Assembly (NCBI RefSeq): GCF_009900765.1
Contig: NZ_JAAABL010000008.1
Location: forward strand, 58,937 to 122,936
Length of the DNA: 64,000 nucleotides
From: Rhodovarius lipocyclicus
GTDB taxonomy: Bacteria; Pseudomonadota; Alphaproteobacteria; Acetobacterales; Acetobacteraceae
Reading direction: 5' to 3'
Shown here in pieces: positions 7,225-16,143 of this stretch. Position 1 is the first letter of the stretch. Each line of letters begins with the position of its first letter. A program made the position numbers and the translations under genes. The notes under the pieces were generated by a model, which saw only the letters and a program-made list of their open reading frames with translations, was not told the origin of the DNA and did no database searches.

Positions 7225-8705
7225 TGGGCCGTCTCCGCGATGCATGGCACGCGCTCCGTGGTTATGCCGCGGCGCAGGACAGCCGCGCCTCGAGCTGGGC
7301 GGCCTCGGGTGGCAACGCTACGGCCGAGGTCGGCGCCGCTGCCCCCACCGTGGCACGCCGCGCCCGCGACGCCGTCCGCAACGACCCCTACGCGGCCCGC
7401 ATCGTCGATCTGTGGACTGGAAATGCCGTCGGCGCTGGCATCACCACCCGCTGGCCAGACAAGCCGCACGCCGAGGCCTGGCGGCGCTGGTCGGACAGCA
7501 CCGCCTGCGACGCCGAGGGCCGGCTCGACCTCTATGGCCTCCAGGCTCTGGTCATGCGCGCCGTCGTCGAGAGCGGCGAATGCTTCGTCCGCCTGCTTCC
7601 GGCCGACATCACGCCGGCCAATCCGATCGGCCTACGCCTGCAGGTGCTGGAGAGCGACCACCTCGACGTGGCACGTCAGGGCGTCATCGAGGGCGTCCCC
7701 ACGCTCCAGGGCATCGGCTTGGGCGAGGCTGGCGAGCCGGTGGGCTACTGGCTGCATCGCGTGCATCCCGGCGCGTCCTGGGTTCTGCCGGGCGGCGCCA
7801 CCTGGTTGAGCAGCCAGCGTGTGCCAGCCCGCGACGTGCTGCACATTTATCGCAAGCGCCGCCCCGGCCAGCTGCGCGATGTCTCCTGGCTGGCGCCGGT
7901 GCTAACGCGCCTGCGCGACCTCGGCGACTACGAGGCCGCGCTGCTAATGAAGGCCAAGATCGAGGCCTGCCTGGCCGCGGTCGTCTCGGAGGATGGCGAC
8001 GACGCGATGACCGGCCCCGCCTCGGGCCTGCTCCGCGACGCGCAGGGCCGCACTGTGGAGAGCTTCGAGCCGGGGATGATCCTCTATCGCCGCGGCATGG
8101 GCAGCGTGGAGGTGGTGAACCCTTCCGGCGGTGGCTCCCACGCCGCCTTCGCGCGCCGCGCGCTGGAGGCCTCCGCGGTGGGCACCGGCCTGACCTACGA
8201 CCAGGTCGCCGGCGACCTCACGCAGGCGAACTACTCCAGCCTGCGCGCCGGCAAGATCGAATTCCGCCGCCTCTGCGAACAGGTGCAGTACGGCATGCTC
8301 ATCCCGATGCTGGTGCGGCCCGTCGCGGACCGCTTCCACGCGCAGGGCGCGCTGCTCGGGCTGTGGGGCGCCGAGGTGCCGGACGGCCTGTCCCACGTCC
8401 CGCCGGCGCACGAGATGATCGACCCGCTCAAGGACACCACGGCGCTGATCGCGCAGGTGCGTGCCGGCTTCGTGCCGCAGCCCGAGGCGGTCGGCGCCTT
8501 CGGATACGACTTCCGCCAGGTGGTGGAGATGATCCGCGAGGCCAATGCCTTGCTGGATGAGGCGGGCCTGTCGCTCGACAGCGATCCCCGCCGCGTCGCC
8601 AAGTCGGGAGCGGCCCAAGATGCCGCCCAGCTCGCCGCCATCGAAATCGCCGCCACCGGTGCTGCCTCGCCGCGCACCGAGCCTGCCCCAGGAGCATACC
8701 CATGA
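7224..8705 (+). CDS. Phage portal protein (lambda gpB-like family)
   Basis: This is a protein of 493 residues. Typical features are ARDAVRNDPYAARIVDLWTG near residue 50, the ESGECFVRLL strand, the long central helix region, and GDLTQANYSSLR at about residue 335, characteristic of lambda-type portals. It forms the dodecameric ring for DNA entry and exit. A GTG at 7221 is an alternative start. It overlaps the next gene by four bases, and its gene order between gpW and the capsid genes is that of lambda. Confidence 0.95.
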   Translation: MGRLRDAWHALRGYAAAQDSRASSWAASGGNATAEVGAAAPTVARRARDAVRNDPYAARIVDLWTGNAVGAGITTRWPDKPHAEAWRRWSDSTACDAEGRLDLYGLQALVMRAVVESGECFVRLLPADITPANPIGLRLQVLESDHLDVARQGVIEGVPTLQGIGLGEAGEPVGYWLHRVHPGASWVLPGGATWLSSQRVPARDVLHIYRKRRPGQLRDVSWLAPVLTRLRDLGDYEAALLMKAKIEACLAAVVSEDGDDAMTGPASGLLRDAQGRTVESFEPGMILYRRGMGSVEVVNPSGGGSHAAFARRALEASAVGTGLTYDQVAGDLTQANYSSLRAGKIEFRRLCEQVQYGMLIPMLVRPVADRFHAQGALLGLWGAEVPDGLSHVPPAHEMIDPLKDTTALIAQVRAGFVPQPEAVGAFGYDFRQVVEMIREANALLDEAGLSLDSDPRRVAKSGAAQDAAQLAAIEIAATGAASPRTEPAPGAYP

Positions 8706-10195
8706 TCGCAGGCGCCTACGACTGGACCGATGACATGCTCAAGATCAAGAGCATGCAGAAGAAGTTCCGCGACAGCTTCAACGGCACCGAGATCAACCCG
8801 GCCCGTTGGGAGATCGCGGCGACCGGCGGCGGCATCACGCACACCGTGGCCGATGGCGCAGTCACCATCTCCACCGGTACCACGCTCGACGATGAGCTCA
8901 CCCTCACCAGCCGGACCACCTTCACCATCCCGCTCCGAGTCATGGTGGCGGTGAACATGAGCCAGCGCATCGTCGGCCAGTCCGTCTGGCTCGAGCTGGT
9001 CAGCATCGACCCCACCACCGCCCAGCCGGACGGGCGCAGCGCCGCGGGCTGGCGGCTGGATGGCGCCAGCGCGACGCTCGCGAACTACGAGGTGCAGAGC
9101 GAGGGCGCCCCGCGCCTCGGCAGCGCCTCCGGCAGCACCATCCCGACCACGGCCCCGGCCGGCTGGTCGGTGCTGGAGCTCGAGCCGACCAACGACGAAT
9201 GCTACTTCCATGGCCGCCTGCTCGACACCACGGCGGCGCGCTCGAATTCCTATGTCCGGCACCAGCAGATCCCGGAGCCGAATGCGCTGTATCGGTTCCG
9301 GATCCGGGTGCGGAACCGCCAGTTCATCAGTGGCGTCTCGGCGGTGGCGAACAATGGCGGTGGCGCGGTGCGTATCACCCGCGCGGCGCATGGCTTTGTC
9401 ACCAATGATGTGGTGACCGTCGCCGATGTCTCCGGCGTACCCGGCGCGAATGGCACATTCACGATCACGGTGATCGACGCGAACAGCTTCGACCTCGTCG
9501 GCTCGACCTTCACCGGCGCTTATCTGAACACCGGCTGGGCTTCGGTCTCGCGCAACCTCGCGCCGGCCTCGAACACCGACATCAAGGTCCAGTTCGTCAC
9601 CATCGCGGACTATGCTGAGCTGACGACGGAGATCACGGCGGGCCGCGGGCAGTCGGTCGCTGGCCAGGGGCTGGGCGTGAACGTGCTCAGCACCGTGCCG
9701 CCGACGGTCACGCCCGTGGGTGGTCAGGCGCGCAACACCAGCGGCGCCGTGCCGATCCTGGCCGCCACCGGCTACTCCGCCAACCCAGTTGCGGTGACCA
9801 CGGCGCGCGGTGTGGACCTGCTGGCGACGCTGATCGGGGCGCTGGTGACCAAGCCCTACGCCATCCCTGAGGCGGACTGGCAATACGCCGCCGCCGCGGG
9901 CGGGATCATCAACACCACCGACGTGGTGCTCCGGGCGGCGGCCGCGGCCGGCATCCGGAACTACGTGACCTCGATCGACATCCGCAACGCGCACGCGACG
10001 GTCGCGACGGAGGTGGTGATCAAGGACGGCGCCACCGTGATCTGGCGGCAGCTGCTGCCGGCGGCGATGGCAGCGCCCGTGGAGATCACCTTTCCCACGC
10101 CCCTGCGCGGCACCGCGGCCACGGCGATGAACGTCGCCTGCCTCACCACCGGCGCACAGGTCTACGTCAACGCGCAGGGCTTCGCCGCGCCGTAG
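8702..10195 (+). CDS. Virion structural protein with FCCH-like domain, between portal and capsid
   Basis: The protein has 497 residues. Residues about 220-280 (AVRITRAAHGFVTNDVVTVA then ANGTFTITVIDANSFDL) resemble the FCCH-like beta domain seen in phage structural proteins. The N-terminal 200 residues are beta-rich, and the C-terminal part ends in a beta-sandwich-like region. No catalytic motif is seen. It takes the place where lambda has head protease and scaffold genes, so it may decorate the capsid or be a carbohydrate-binding surface protein. The position is unusual, because such domains are more typical of tail fibres. Confidence 0.6.
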   Translation: MIAGAYDWTDDMLKIKSMQKKFRDSFNGTEINPARWEIAATGGGITHTVADGAVTISTGTTLDDELTLTSRTTFTIPLRVMVAVNMSQRIVGQSVWLELVSIDPTTAQPDGRSAAGWRLDGASATLANYEVQSEGAPRLGSASGSTIPTTAPAGWSVLELEPTNDECYFHGRLLDTTAARSNSYVRHQQIPEPNALYRFRIRVRNRQFISGVSAVANNGGGAVRITRAAHGFVTNDVVTVADVSGVPGANGTFTITVIDANSFDLVGSTFTGAYLNTGWASVSRNLAPASNTDIKVQFVTIADYAELTTEITAGRGQSVAGQGLGVNVLSTVPPTVTPVGGQARNTSGAVPILAATGYSANPVAVTTARGVDLLATLIGALVTKPYAIPEADWQYAAAAGGIINTTDVVLRAAAAAGIRNYVTSIDIRNAHATVATEVVIKDGATVIWRQLLPAAMAAPVEITFPTPLRGTAATAMNVACLTTGAQVYVNAQGFAAP

Positions 10196-10219
10196 CGGCG
10201 CTGCCCAGGAGAACGCCTC

Positions 10220-12316
10220 ATGACCGAGCCGATCGAACCGGAGGGGCCCAGCCCCGCGCCGGATCGAATGCCCGACGCTGGGCAATCGATCACCGCCTGC
10301 CGCGCGCTCGCCGCGCCCGTCACTGTCAATCGGGCAGCCCGCACCGTCGAGGTGGTGTGGTCCACCGGCGCCCGGGCCCGCAACTTCGTGCCGCCCTATG
10401 GGCCGATCCTCGAAGAACTCGACATGCGCCCCGAGGCAGTGCGCATGGATGCGCTGCGCTCCGGGCGTGCGCCCGTGCTGGACACCCACCGCCGCGCCGG
10501 CACGCGCGACGTGCTCGGCCGCGTCACCGCCGCCCGCCTCGAGGCCGGACGCGGCTACGCCACGCTGCAATTCAGCGGCGCCGATGACGTCGAACCGGTC
10601 TGGCAGCGCGTCGCCGACGGCACGCTGCAATCTGTCAGCGTCGGCTACCGGGTCCACCGCTACGAGCCGCGGCCCGACGCAGCAACCGGCCAGACCATCC
10701 ACCGCGCCGTGGATTGGGAGCCCTACGAGATCTCGATCGTGCCCGTCCCCGTGGACGCAGCCGCCGTCGTCCGTGGCGAGGGGGACCAGGGCACCCCCGC
10801 CACCGCCATCGAACCAGCCCTGACCATCCCCGAGGAACCCACCATGCCCGAGACGACGCCGGCTTCGCCGGATCCTGCGCCGGCGCCGCCCGCGCCGCCC
10901 ACCATCCCGCACCAGGAGGTCCCCGTGACCACGACGCCCGCCAGCACCCCGCCCGCCGCGCCGCCCGAGCCGACCCGCGCCATGCCGCCCACGCCTGACC
11001 TCGACGCCATCCGCGCCGAGGCGGAGCGCGCCGCCGTCGAGCGCATCGCCGGCTATGAGCCGGTGCTGGCCGCCGCCCGTGGCCTGGTGACCGCCGACAT
11101 GCTCGACACCATGCGCGAGGCCGCCATCCGCGACCGCGTCTCGCCCGAGGTGCTGCGCGGCCGGCTGTGGGAGGCCTTCACCAGCGGCGCCGCTCGGCCC
11201 TCCCTGCCGGCGCGGCCGGACACCGGCCCGTCCAACGAGGACCCGTCGCAGCTCCTCGACGCGATGGCCGAGGCGCTCGCCGCGCGAACCATGCCCGGCT
11301 ACCAGGCGCCGGCCACCGGTCGCCACACCGAGTTCCTGGGCTGGCGCCCCTCCGACATGATCGGCGAACTGCTGCGCGCCCGCGGCGAGCGCAACGTGCC
11401 GCGCAACCCGACCATCCTCGCCGAGCGCGCCTTCCACACCACCAGCGACTTCCCGGCGCTGCTCTCCGCCGCGGCCAACAAGATGCTGCTGGCGGCCTAT
11501 GCGCCTGCGGCGCCGACCTACCGCACGCTGTTCCTCCGCCGCGATTTTCGGGACTTCAAGCCGCACCGCCATCTGCGGGTCGGCGACTTCCCGACGCTGC
11601 TGCCGCTGTCGGAGAATGGCGAGGTCCAGGCCGGCACCATGTCCGAGAGCCAGGAGCTGGTCTTCCTGCAGACCTTCGCGCGGCGCATCCGCGTCACGCG
11701 GCAGATGCTGGTCAACGACGATCTCGGCGCGTTCACCGATTTCGCCTCCATGATCGGCCGGCGCGTCGCCGACTTCGAGAACGCCACGGCCTATGCGCTG
11801 GTGAACAGCGCGGCCGGCGACGGCCCCACGCTCATCACCGGTGCGGCGGCGGTGTTCGGCACGGCAGCGGCGCGGGCCAACAAGGCGGGCGCCGGCACCG
11901 CGCTGGACCTGCCGAACCTGGCGCTGGGCCGTGCCGCGGTCATGCGCCAGAAGACCCTCGACGGCCTGCCCATCGCGGTCGGCGCGCAGATGCGCCTGTT
12001 GGTCGGGCCGAACCAGGAGCTCGCCGCGCGGCAGCTTACCGTATCGGTCCAGGCGACGCAGACCAGCAACGCGAACGTCTATGCGGGCTTCGTGCAGCCG
12101 CTCGTCGAGCCGCTCATCCCGGCGAACCGCTGGTACCTGTTCTCGGATCCGCTGGCGGCACCGGTCTATGTCTACGGCTACCTCAATGGGGCGGAGGGGC
12201 CGCAGGTGACCACCGGCAATGTCCAGGGCGTGGATGGCGTCGAGGTCTCGGTGATCTTCGACTTTGGTGTCGGCGCCATCGACTGGCGCGGCGCCTGGTT
12301 CAACCCGGGCACCTGA
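10220..12316 (+). CDS. Prohead protease/major capsid protein fusion
   Basis: The protein has 698 residues. Residues 25-200 form an HK97-type prohead serine protease (His in VLDTHRR, residue 90; Ser in GTLQSVSVGYR, 138 or 140). Residues about 200-250 are a Pro/Thr-rich linker and 250-300 a helical scaffold-like delta region. From about 340 onward is the major capsid protein (HTEFLGWRPSDM ... FDFGVGAIDWRG). A single-gene protease-capsid fusion is a known arrangement in such phages. Two in-frame internal starts with ribosome-binding sites (10844 and 10925) suggest separate products. Confidence 0.92.
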   Translation: MTEPIEPEGPSPAPDRMPDAGQSITACRALAAPVTVNRAARTVEVVWSTGARARNFVPPYGPILEELDMRPEAVRMDALRSGRAPVLDTHRRAGTRDVLGRVTAARLEAGRGYATLQFSGADDVEPVWQRVADGTLQSVSVGYRVHRYEPRPDAATGQTIHRAVDWEPYEISIVPVPVDAAAVVRGEGDQGTPATAIEPALTIPEEPTMPETTPASPDPAPAPPAPPTIPHQEVPVTTTPASTPPAAPPEPTRAMPPTPDLDAIRAEAERAAVERIAGYEPVLAAARGLVTADMLDTMREAAIRDRVSPEVLRGRLWEAFTSGAARPSLPARPDTGPSNEDPSQLLDAMAEALAARTMPGYQAPATGRHTEFLGWRPSDMIGELLRARGERNVPRNPTILAERAFHTTSDFPALLSAAANKMLLAAYAPAAPTYRTLFLRRDFRDFKPHRHLRVGDFPTLLPLSENGEVQAGTMSESQELVFLQTFARRIRVTRQMLVNDDLGAFTDFASMIGRRVADFENATAYALVNSAAGDGPTLITGAAAVFGTAAARANKAGAGTALDLPNLALGRAAVMRQKTLDGLPIAVGAQMRLLVGPNQELAARQLTVSVQATQTSNANVYAGFVQPLVEPLIPANRWYLFSDPLAAPVYVYGYLNGAEGPQVTTGNVQGVDGVEVSVIFDFGVGAIDWRGAWFNPGT
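10914..10927 (+). promoter_or_regulatory. Internal ribosome-binding site and in-frame GTG inside the protease-capsid gene
   Basis: AGGAGGT at 10914-10920 is followed four bases later by GTG 10925, in the reading frame of the fusion (codon 236). A further in-frame ATG at 10844 (codon 209) is preceded by GAGGA. Initiation here would yield a scaffold-plus-capsid protein without the protease. This is inference from sequence. Confidence 0.45.
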
Positions 12317-12398
12317 TCCCGGCTCCTCCCTTCCATCGTGAACCCATGCAGAGGCCGCCCCACCGGGCGGCTTCTGCGTTTCTGGAGACCTCATCCCC

Positions 12399-12746
12399 AT
12401 GCGCAACTATGTCCAGCCGGGCGACAGCCTGGCGCTGGCCGTCCCCTATGCGGGCGGCGTCACCTCCGGCCAGGGCGTCCTGGTTGGCGCGCTCTTTGGC
12501 GTGGCCGCCGTTGATGGCGTGCAGAACGCCGTCATCGAATGCCAGACCAAGGGCGTCTTCGACATCACCAAGGAGCCGGCGCTGGCCATCACCGCCGGCG
12601 CCCGCGTCTTCTGGGACAACACCAACCGGCGCCTCACCACCACGGCCACGGGCAACTTCCAGGTGGGCCTCGCCACGGTGGCGGCGCTGGCGGGCGACGC
12701 CACGGTCCGCGCCGTGCTGCTGCGTGTTCCGGCGTCCGGCGCATGA
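12399..12746 (+). CDS. DUF2190 capsid-associated protein
   Basis: The protein has 115 residues. The pattern RNYVQPGDSLALAVP, GQGVLVGALFGVAA, GAGARVFWDNTNRRL-like spacing and a final RAVLLRVP is typical of DUF2190, a beta-rich protein family found beside capsid genes and thought to decorate or stabilise the head. It overlaps the next gene by four bases (ATGA). Confidence 0.85.
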   Translation: MRNYVQPGDSLALAVPYAGGVTSGQGVLVGALFGVAAVDGVQNAVIECQTKGVFDITKEPALAITAGARVFWDNTNRRLTTTATGNFQVGLATVAALAGDATVRAVLLRVPASGA

Positions 12747-13381
12747 GCCTCGATCCGAAGGCCACGCGGGGCTATCGCAACCGGAACCCGGGCAATATCG
12801 AGCACGTCACGGCCAACATGTGGCAGGGGCTGGCCGAGCCGCCCTCGGACGGGCGCTTCTGCCGCTTTATCAGCCATGAGTTCGGCATCCGCGCGCTGGC
12901 TGCGCTGCTGGTCACCTACCAGGACCGGCACAAGCTGCGGACGCCTCGCGCGATCATCGAGCGCTGGGCGCCCAAGGTGGAGAATGACACCGCCGCCTAT
13001 ATCGCGGTGGTGGCGCGGCGGATCGGGGTAGGGCCGGACGATGCGATCGACCTGCATCGGTACGATCACCTGCGCCCGCTGGTCGAGGCCATCATCCACC
13101 ATGAATGCGCCGGCCTGACCTATCCGGCGCCTGTGATCGATCGCGCCCTGACCCTGGCCGGCGTTCCGCCCGCCGCGCCGGCAACGCTCCGCGAGGTGGC
13201 GGCGGCCACGGGAACCGGCCATGGCGCGGTCCTGGTGGGCGCGGCGGGCATCGCCACCGCGGTGGCGCAGGCCGCACCGGCCATCCAGGCGCTGGGCACG
13301 CTGGCGCCCGCCGTCGCCATCGCGGTCATCGCCGCCGCGGTGGTCGGCGTGCTCGCCTGGCGGCTGCGGCGGCCAGCGTGA
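12743..13381 (+). CDS. Peptidoglycan hydrolase-like structural protein with C-terminal membrane segments
   Basis: This is a 212-residue protein. It begins GYRNRNPGNIEH...W.G, then FCRFISHEFGIRALAALLVTYQ and an extended helical region, the pattern of phage lysozyme-like virion proteins (structural protein P5-like). The last 50 residues contain two hydrophobic stretches and end WRLRRPA, so it may sit in the inner membrane. Together with the holin-like gene at 13697 it may form the lysis function, placed inside the head-tail connector cluster. The catalytic residue is not certain. Confidence 0.6.
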   Translation: MSLDPKATRGYRNRNPGNIEHVTANMWQGLAEPPSDGRFCRFISHEFGIRALAALLVTYQDRHKLRTPRAIIERWAPKVENDTAAYIAVVARRIGVGPDDAIDLHRYDHLRPLVEAIIHHECAGLTYPAPVIDRALTLAGVPPAAPATLREVAAATGTGHGAVLVGAAGIATAVAQAAPAIQALGTLAPAVAIAVIAAAVVGVLAWRLRRPA

Positions 13382-13686
13382 GCGCTTTCACCGCGGCCAT
13401 GGACGCGTTGGCCGCGGATCCGAACATCGGTGCGGATGCGAGCTATCGCGCAGGCGGGACCGGTGCGCCGGTCCTGCTCCGCGTGTTGCGCTCGGCGCCG
13501 GACCGGCTCGGCGATGCCTTCGGCACCAGCGTCATCCAGGCCTCGGACGTCCTGACCGTCGCCATCGCCGTCCTGCCCACCGTGGATGCCGACGACACCT
13601 TCACCCTCGCCGCCGACACCCTGATCGTCCAGCACGCCGAGCGGGACGCGGCCGGCATCGCCTGGCGCGTCTTCTGCCGCCGATAG
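13378..13686 (+). CDS. Head-tail attachment protein (gpFII-like)
   Basis: The protein has 102 residues and starts at GTG 13378, overlapping the preceding stop. Small size, the C-terminal beta pattern ADDTFTLAADTLIVQHAERDAAGIAWRVF and position after the capsid genes resemble lambda FII-type connector proteins that join head and tail. No catalytic motif is seen. The assignment is by pattern and synteny. Confidence 0.6.
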   Translation: MSAFTAAMDALAADPNIGADASYRAGGTGAPVLLRVLRSAPDRLGDAFGTSVIQASDVLTVAIAVLPTVDADDTFTLAADTLIVQHAERDAAGIAWRVFCRR

Positions 13687-13696
13687 GAGCACTGCC

Positions 13697-13996
13697 ATGA
13701 TCGACCCCGAACGCATCGGCGGCATTGTCGGCGAGGCGCTGCTCGCCGGCGCGCTCGGTGCGCTCGGGGCGATGGCACGCTTCTCCTCCACCGACCGGCC
13801 GCTACTGACCCGCGCCTATCTGCTGCACGCGCTGGCCGGCGGCAGCCTCGGCACCGGCGCCTGGCTGATCGCGCACGCGTTCGAGCTCGACGGCTGGTGG
13901 CTCTTCGCTGTCGCGTGGCTGGCCGGCACGCTCGGCTATGCCGCGCTGCACGACCTGCTGCTGCGCATCCTCAGCCGCAAATTCGGCGGGCGCTGA
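13697..13996 (+). CDS. Holin-like small membrane protein
   Basis: The protein has 99 residues with three hydrophobic segments (about 10-28, 40-62, 67-90) and a basic C-terminus RILSRKFGGR, the shape of class I or LydA-like phage holins. GGAG lies upstream of the ATG. It lies near a peptidoglycan hydrolase-like gene, which supports a lysis role. Confidence 0.7.
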   Translation: MIDPERIGGIVGEALLAGALGALGAMARFSSTDRPLLTRAYLLHALAGGSLGTGAWLIAHAFELDGWWLFAVAWLAGTLGYAALHDLLLRILSRKFGGR

Positions 13997-13999
13997 TCC

Positions 14000-14725
14000 A
14001 TGCGGCTTGGTGCCAGCATCGTCGGTGATCTTCGCAAGGTGCTGGCCGATAAGGTGCGCGCCGGTGAGCGCGCGGCCATGACCGCCATCCGCGCCGAGAC
14101 GGAGCAGGTGAAGGCTGAGTTGCGCAGGCAGGTCACCACCGCCTTCTCCGGCAACGCCCGCGGCATCGCCAATGCCTGGCGGTCGATGATCTTCCCACGC
14201 TCCGGGCAGTCGCTGCGGCCTGCGGGGCTGGTGTTCACCAAGGTGCCGAACGTCATCGACGCCTTCGAGCGCGGCGCGCTGATCCGCGCCAAAGGCGGCG
14301 GGAAGTTCCTCGCCATCCCGACCGGCTTCAACGCGGCGCGTGGCAGGCGTGGCCGCGGTGAAAAGGGCATGCGGGTCACGCCGGCGCAGATGGTCGCCTC
14401 CGGCCAGGCCTTCCTCCGACCGTTTAAGTCGGGCCGGGGCTTCGTCTGGTGCCTGCCACTGCGGCAGGGTGAGCAGACCGGGCGGCGGCGCCGGACCCGG
14501 CTTGTGGCCGGCGGCGTCACCGAGGTCGGCACGGCCAACCGCAAGGGGCGAGAGGCCTGGGCCCGCGGGCTGCTGGAACAGGGGATGGTGCCAATGTTCC
14601 TGCTACTGCCCCAGGTGAAGCTCGCCCAACGGCTCGACGTGCGCGGCGCGGCTGAGCGTGGGCTGCGCCGGCTGCCGGGGCGCTTCGTGGCGGCCTGGGA
14701 GCGCGAGAGCGGGAGGGCCGCGTGA
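14000..14725 (+). CDS. Minor tail/tail completion protein (DUF6441-like)
   Basis: The protein has 241 residues. It starts with a helix rich in charged residues and contains IPRSGQ-like FPRSGQSLRPAGLVFTKVP and a C-terminal MFLLLPQVKLAQRLDV. Placement and size are those of the tail completion (HK97 gp10/lambda Z-like) gene upstream of the tail terminator. It overlaps the next gene by four bases. Family assignment is moderate. Confidence 0.6.
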   Translation: MRLGASIVGDLRKVLADKVRAGERAAMTAIRAETEQVKAELRRQVTTAFSGNARGIANAWRSMIFPRSGQSLRPAGLVFTKVPNVIDAFERGALIRAKGGGKFLAIPTGFNAARGRRGRGEKGMRVTPAQMVASGQAFLRPFKSGRGFVWCLPLRQGEQTGRRRRTRLVAGGVTEVGTANRKGREAWARGLLEQGMVPMFLLLPQVKLAQRLDVRGAAERGLRRLPGRFVAAWERESGRAA

Positions 14726-15168
14726 GCGCGCGCGAGACTGCCATCGCGGCGCTGCACAGCCGGCTCGTCACCTCGCTCGCAGTTCGGAACCCCGCGCCGA
14801 TCGTGCTGCGCGGCGAGACCGTGCCGCAGCGCATCCCCTCGGGCGGCATCGTCATGGTCCGCGACGGCGAGACGGTGGAGGAGACGCCCATCCTCTCGCC
14901 GCTGGCCTGGCAGGTCGAGCAGCGTGCCGAGATCGAGGTCACCGTCGCCGGCACCGCGCCCGCCGCGCGCAACACCCTGCTCGACGCGCTGCTGGTGGAT
15001 GTCGCCGCAGCCATCACCGCCAACCGCACCCTCAGTGGCGCCGTCGAATGGGCGCAGCCCGGCGGCGCGTCCTTCGAGGATGTCGAATTCGAGGGCGCTG
15101 CCGCGGCCCGCGCCGCCGCTGTCCCCGTCACCCTCTGGTTCACCGTCGCCGGCTCGCCGCTGGCCTGA
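14722..15168 (+). CDS. Tail terminator-like protein (gpU position)
   Basis: The protein has 148 residues and starts at GTG 14722 in the stop of the previous gene. An N-terminal helix (ETAIAALHSRLVTSL) is followed by beta strands (RAEIEVTVAG, VPVTLWFTVAG), the fold pattern of lambda gpU-like tail terminators that cap the tail tube. It directly precedes the tail tube gene, as expected. Confidence 0.65.
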   Translation: MSARETAIAALHSRLVTSLAVRNPAPIVLRGETVPQRIPSGGIVMVRDGETVEETPILSPLAWQVEQRAEIEVTVAGTAPAARNTLLDALLVDVAAAITANRTLSGAVEWAQPGGASFEDVEFEGAAAARAAAVPVTLWFTVAGSPLA

Positions 15169-15189
15169 TCCCCCTCCAGGAGAAAGCCC

Positions 15190-16143
15190 ATGCCCCGTGC
15201 CATCGGCGCGAATTGCCGCCTGCTCATGCTGCCCGAAACCACGTATGGCACCGCGCCCGGCAGCAATTGGCGGCGCATGCCGTTCCTCTCCTGCGACCTC
15301 GGCGCCGAGCAGCCGCTGCTGGATGCCGACGTTATCGGCGTCGGCAGCAACCGGGACCCTGCCGCGCCCTTCCTCGACACGGTGACCGTCGCTGGCCAGG
15401 CGGTGGTGCCGGTCGACCTGATCAACATCGGCCATTGGCTGCGCCTGCTGCTGGGCGCGCCCACCACCACCGGCACGACCAACTTCATCCACACCTTCGG
15501 CTCGGGCGCGGCGTCGCTGCCCAGCAACGCGATGGAGATCGGCTATCCCGATGTGCCGTCCTTCGACGTCTGCACCGGGGTGCGCGCCGACACGCTGGAG
15601 ATGGACTTCACGCCGACCGGCGCGGCGACGGCCACCTTCGGGCTGCTCGGCCAGGGTTCGGTGCGCACGGGTGCCACGTCAGGCGGCACGCCGACCAGCG
15701 CCGCCTACACGGCCTTCAACAAGGCGCAGGGGAGCATCACCCGCAGCAGTGTGGCGCTGGCGCAGGTGACCGGCGCGCGGCTCATCTATGCCAACGGCAT
15801 GGAGGCGGTGCGCACCATCCGCGCCGATCGCCGCGTCGAGGGCGTGGATCCCGGCATTGCGCGCTGCACTGGCCAGATCACCGTGCGCTTCGAGAACACG
15901 ACGCTGCTCGCCCAGGCGCAGGCTGGAACAGCGGCGGAGTTCGCCCTGGCCTTCACCATCGATGCGAACCGTAGCCTCACGATTGCGCTACACGAGGTCT
16001 ATCTCGCACTGGCCAAGACCCCGATCGAGGGGCCTGCCGGCGTGGAGGCCAGCTTCGACTTCAGGGCGGCGTTCAACGCCACGGCGACGCGGATGATGAC
16101 GGCGGTGCTGCGGAACCAGCAGGCGGGGACGGAGTATGCATAA
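15190..16143 (+). CDS. Phage major tail tube protein
   Basis: The protein has 317 residues. A strong AGGAG site precedes ATG 15190. The pattern GANCRLLMLPETTYGTAP and the repeated beta regions (TVTVAGQAVVPVDLINIGHW, RADTLEMDFTPTG) are typical of siphovirus tail tube proteins with a C-terminal extra domain. The next tail gene in this cluster, the chaperone, begins only at 23286, so 7 kb of cargo separates two genes that are normally adjacent. Confidence 0.85.
   Translation: MPRAIGANCRLLMLPETTYGTAPGSNWRRMPFLSCDLGAEQPLLDADVIGVGSNRDPAAPFLDTVTVAGQAVVPVDLINIGHWLRLLLGAPTTTGTTNFIHTFGSGAASLPSNAMEIGYPDVPSFDVCTGVRADTLEMDFTPTGAATATFGLLGQGSVRTGATSGGTPTSAAYTAFNKAQGSITRSSVALAQVTGARLIYANGMEAVRTIRADRRVEGVDPGIARCTGQITVRFENTTLLAQAQAGTAAEFALAFTIDANRSLTIALHEVYLALAKTPIEGPAGVEASFDFRAAFNATATRMMTAVLRNQQAGTEYA

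Noticed and set aside
8231..12406. A 1391-codon open frame on the minus strand opposite portal and capsid genes
   Set aside because: It is antiphase to several well-supported phage genes, has a biased Arg/Gly/Ala composition with no recognisable domain, and is a product of high GC content.
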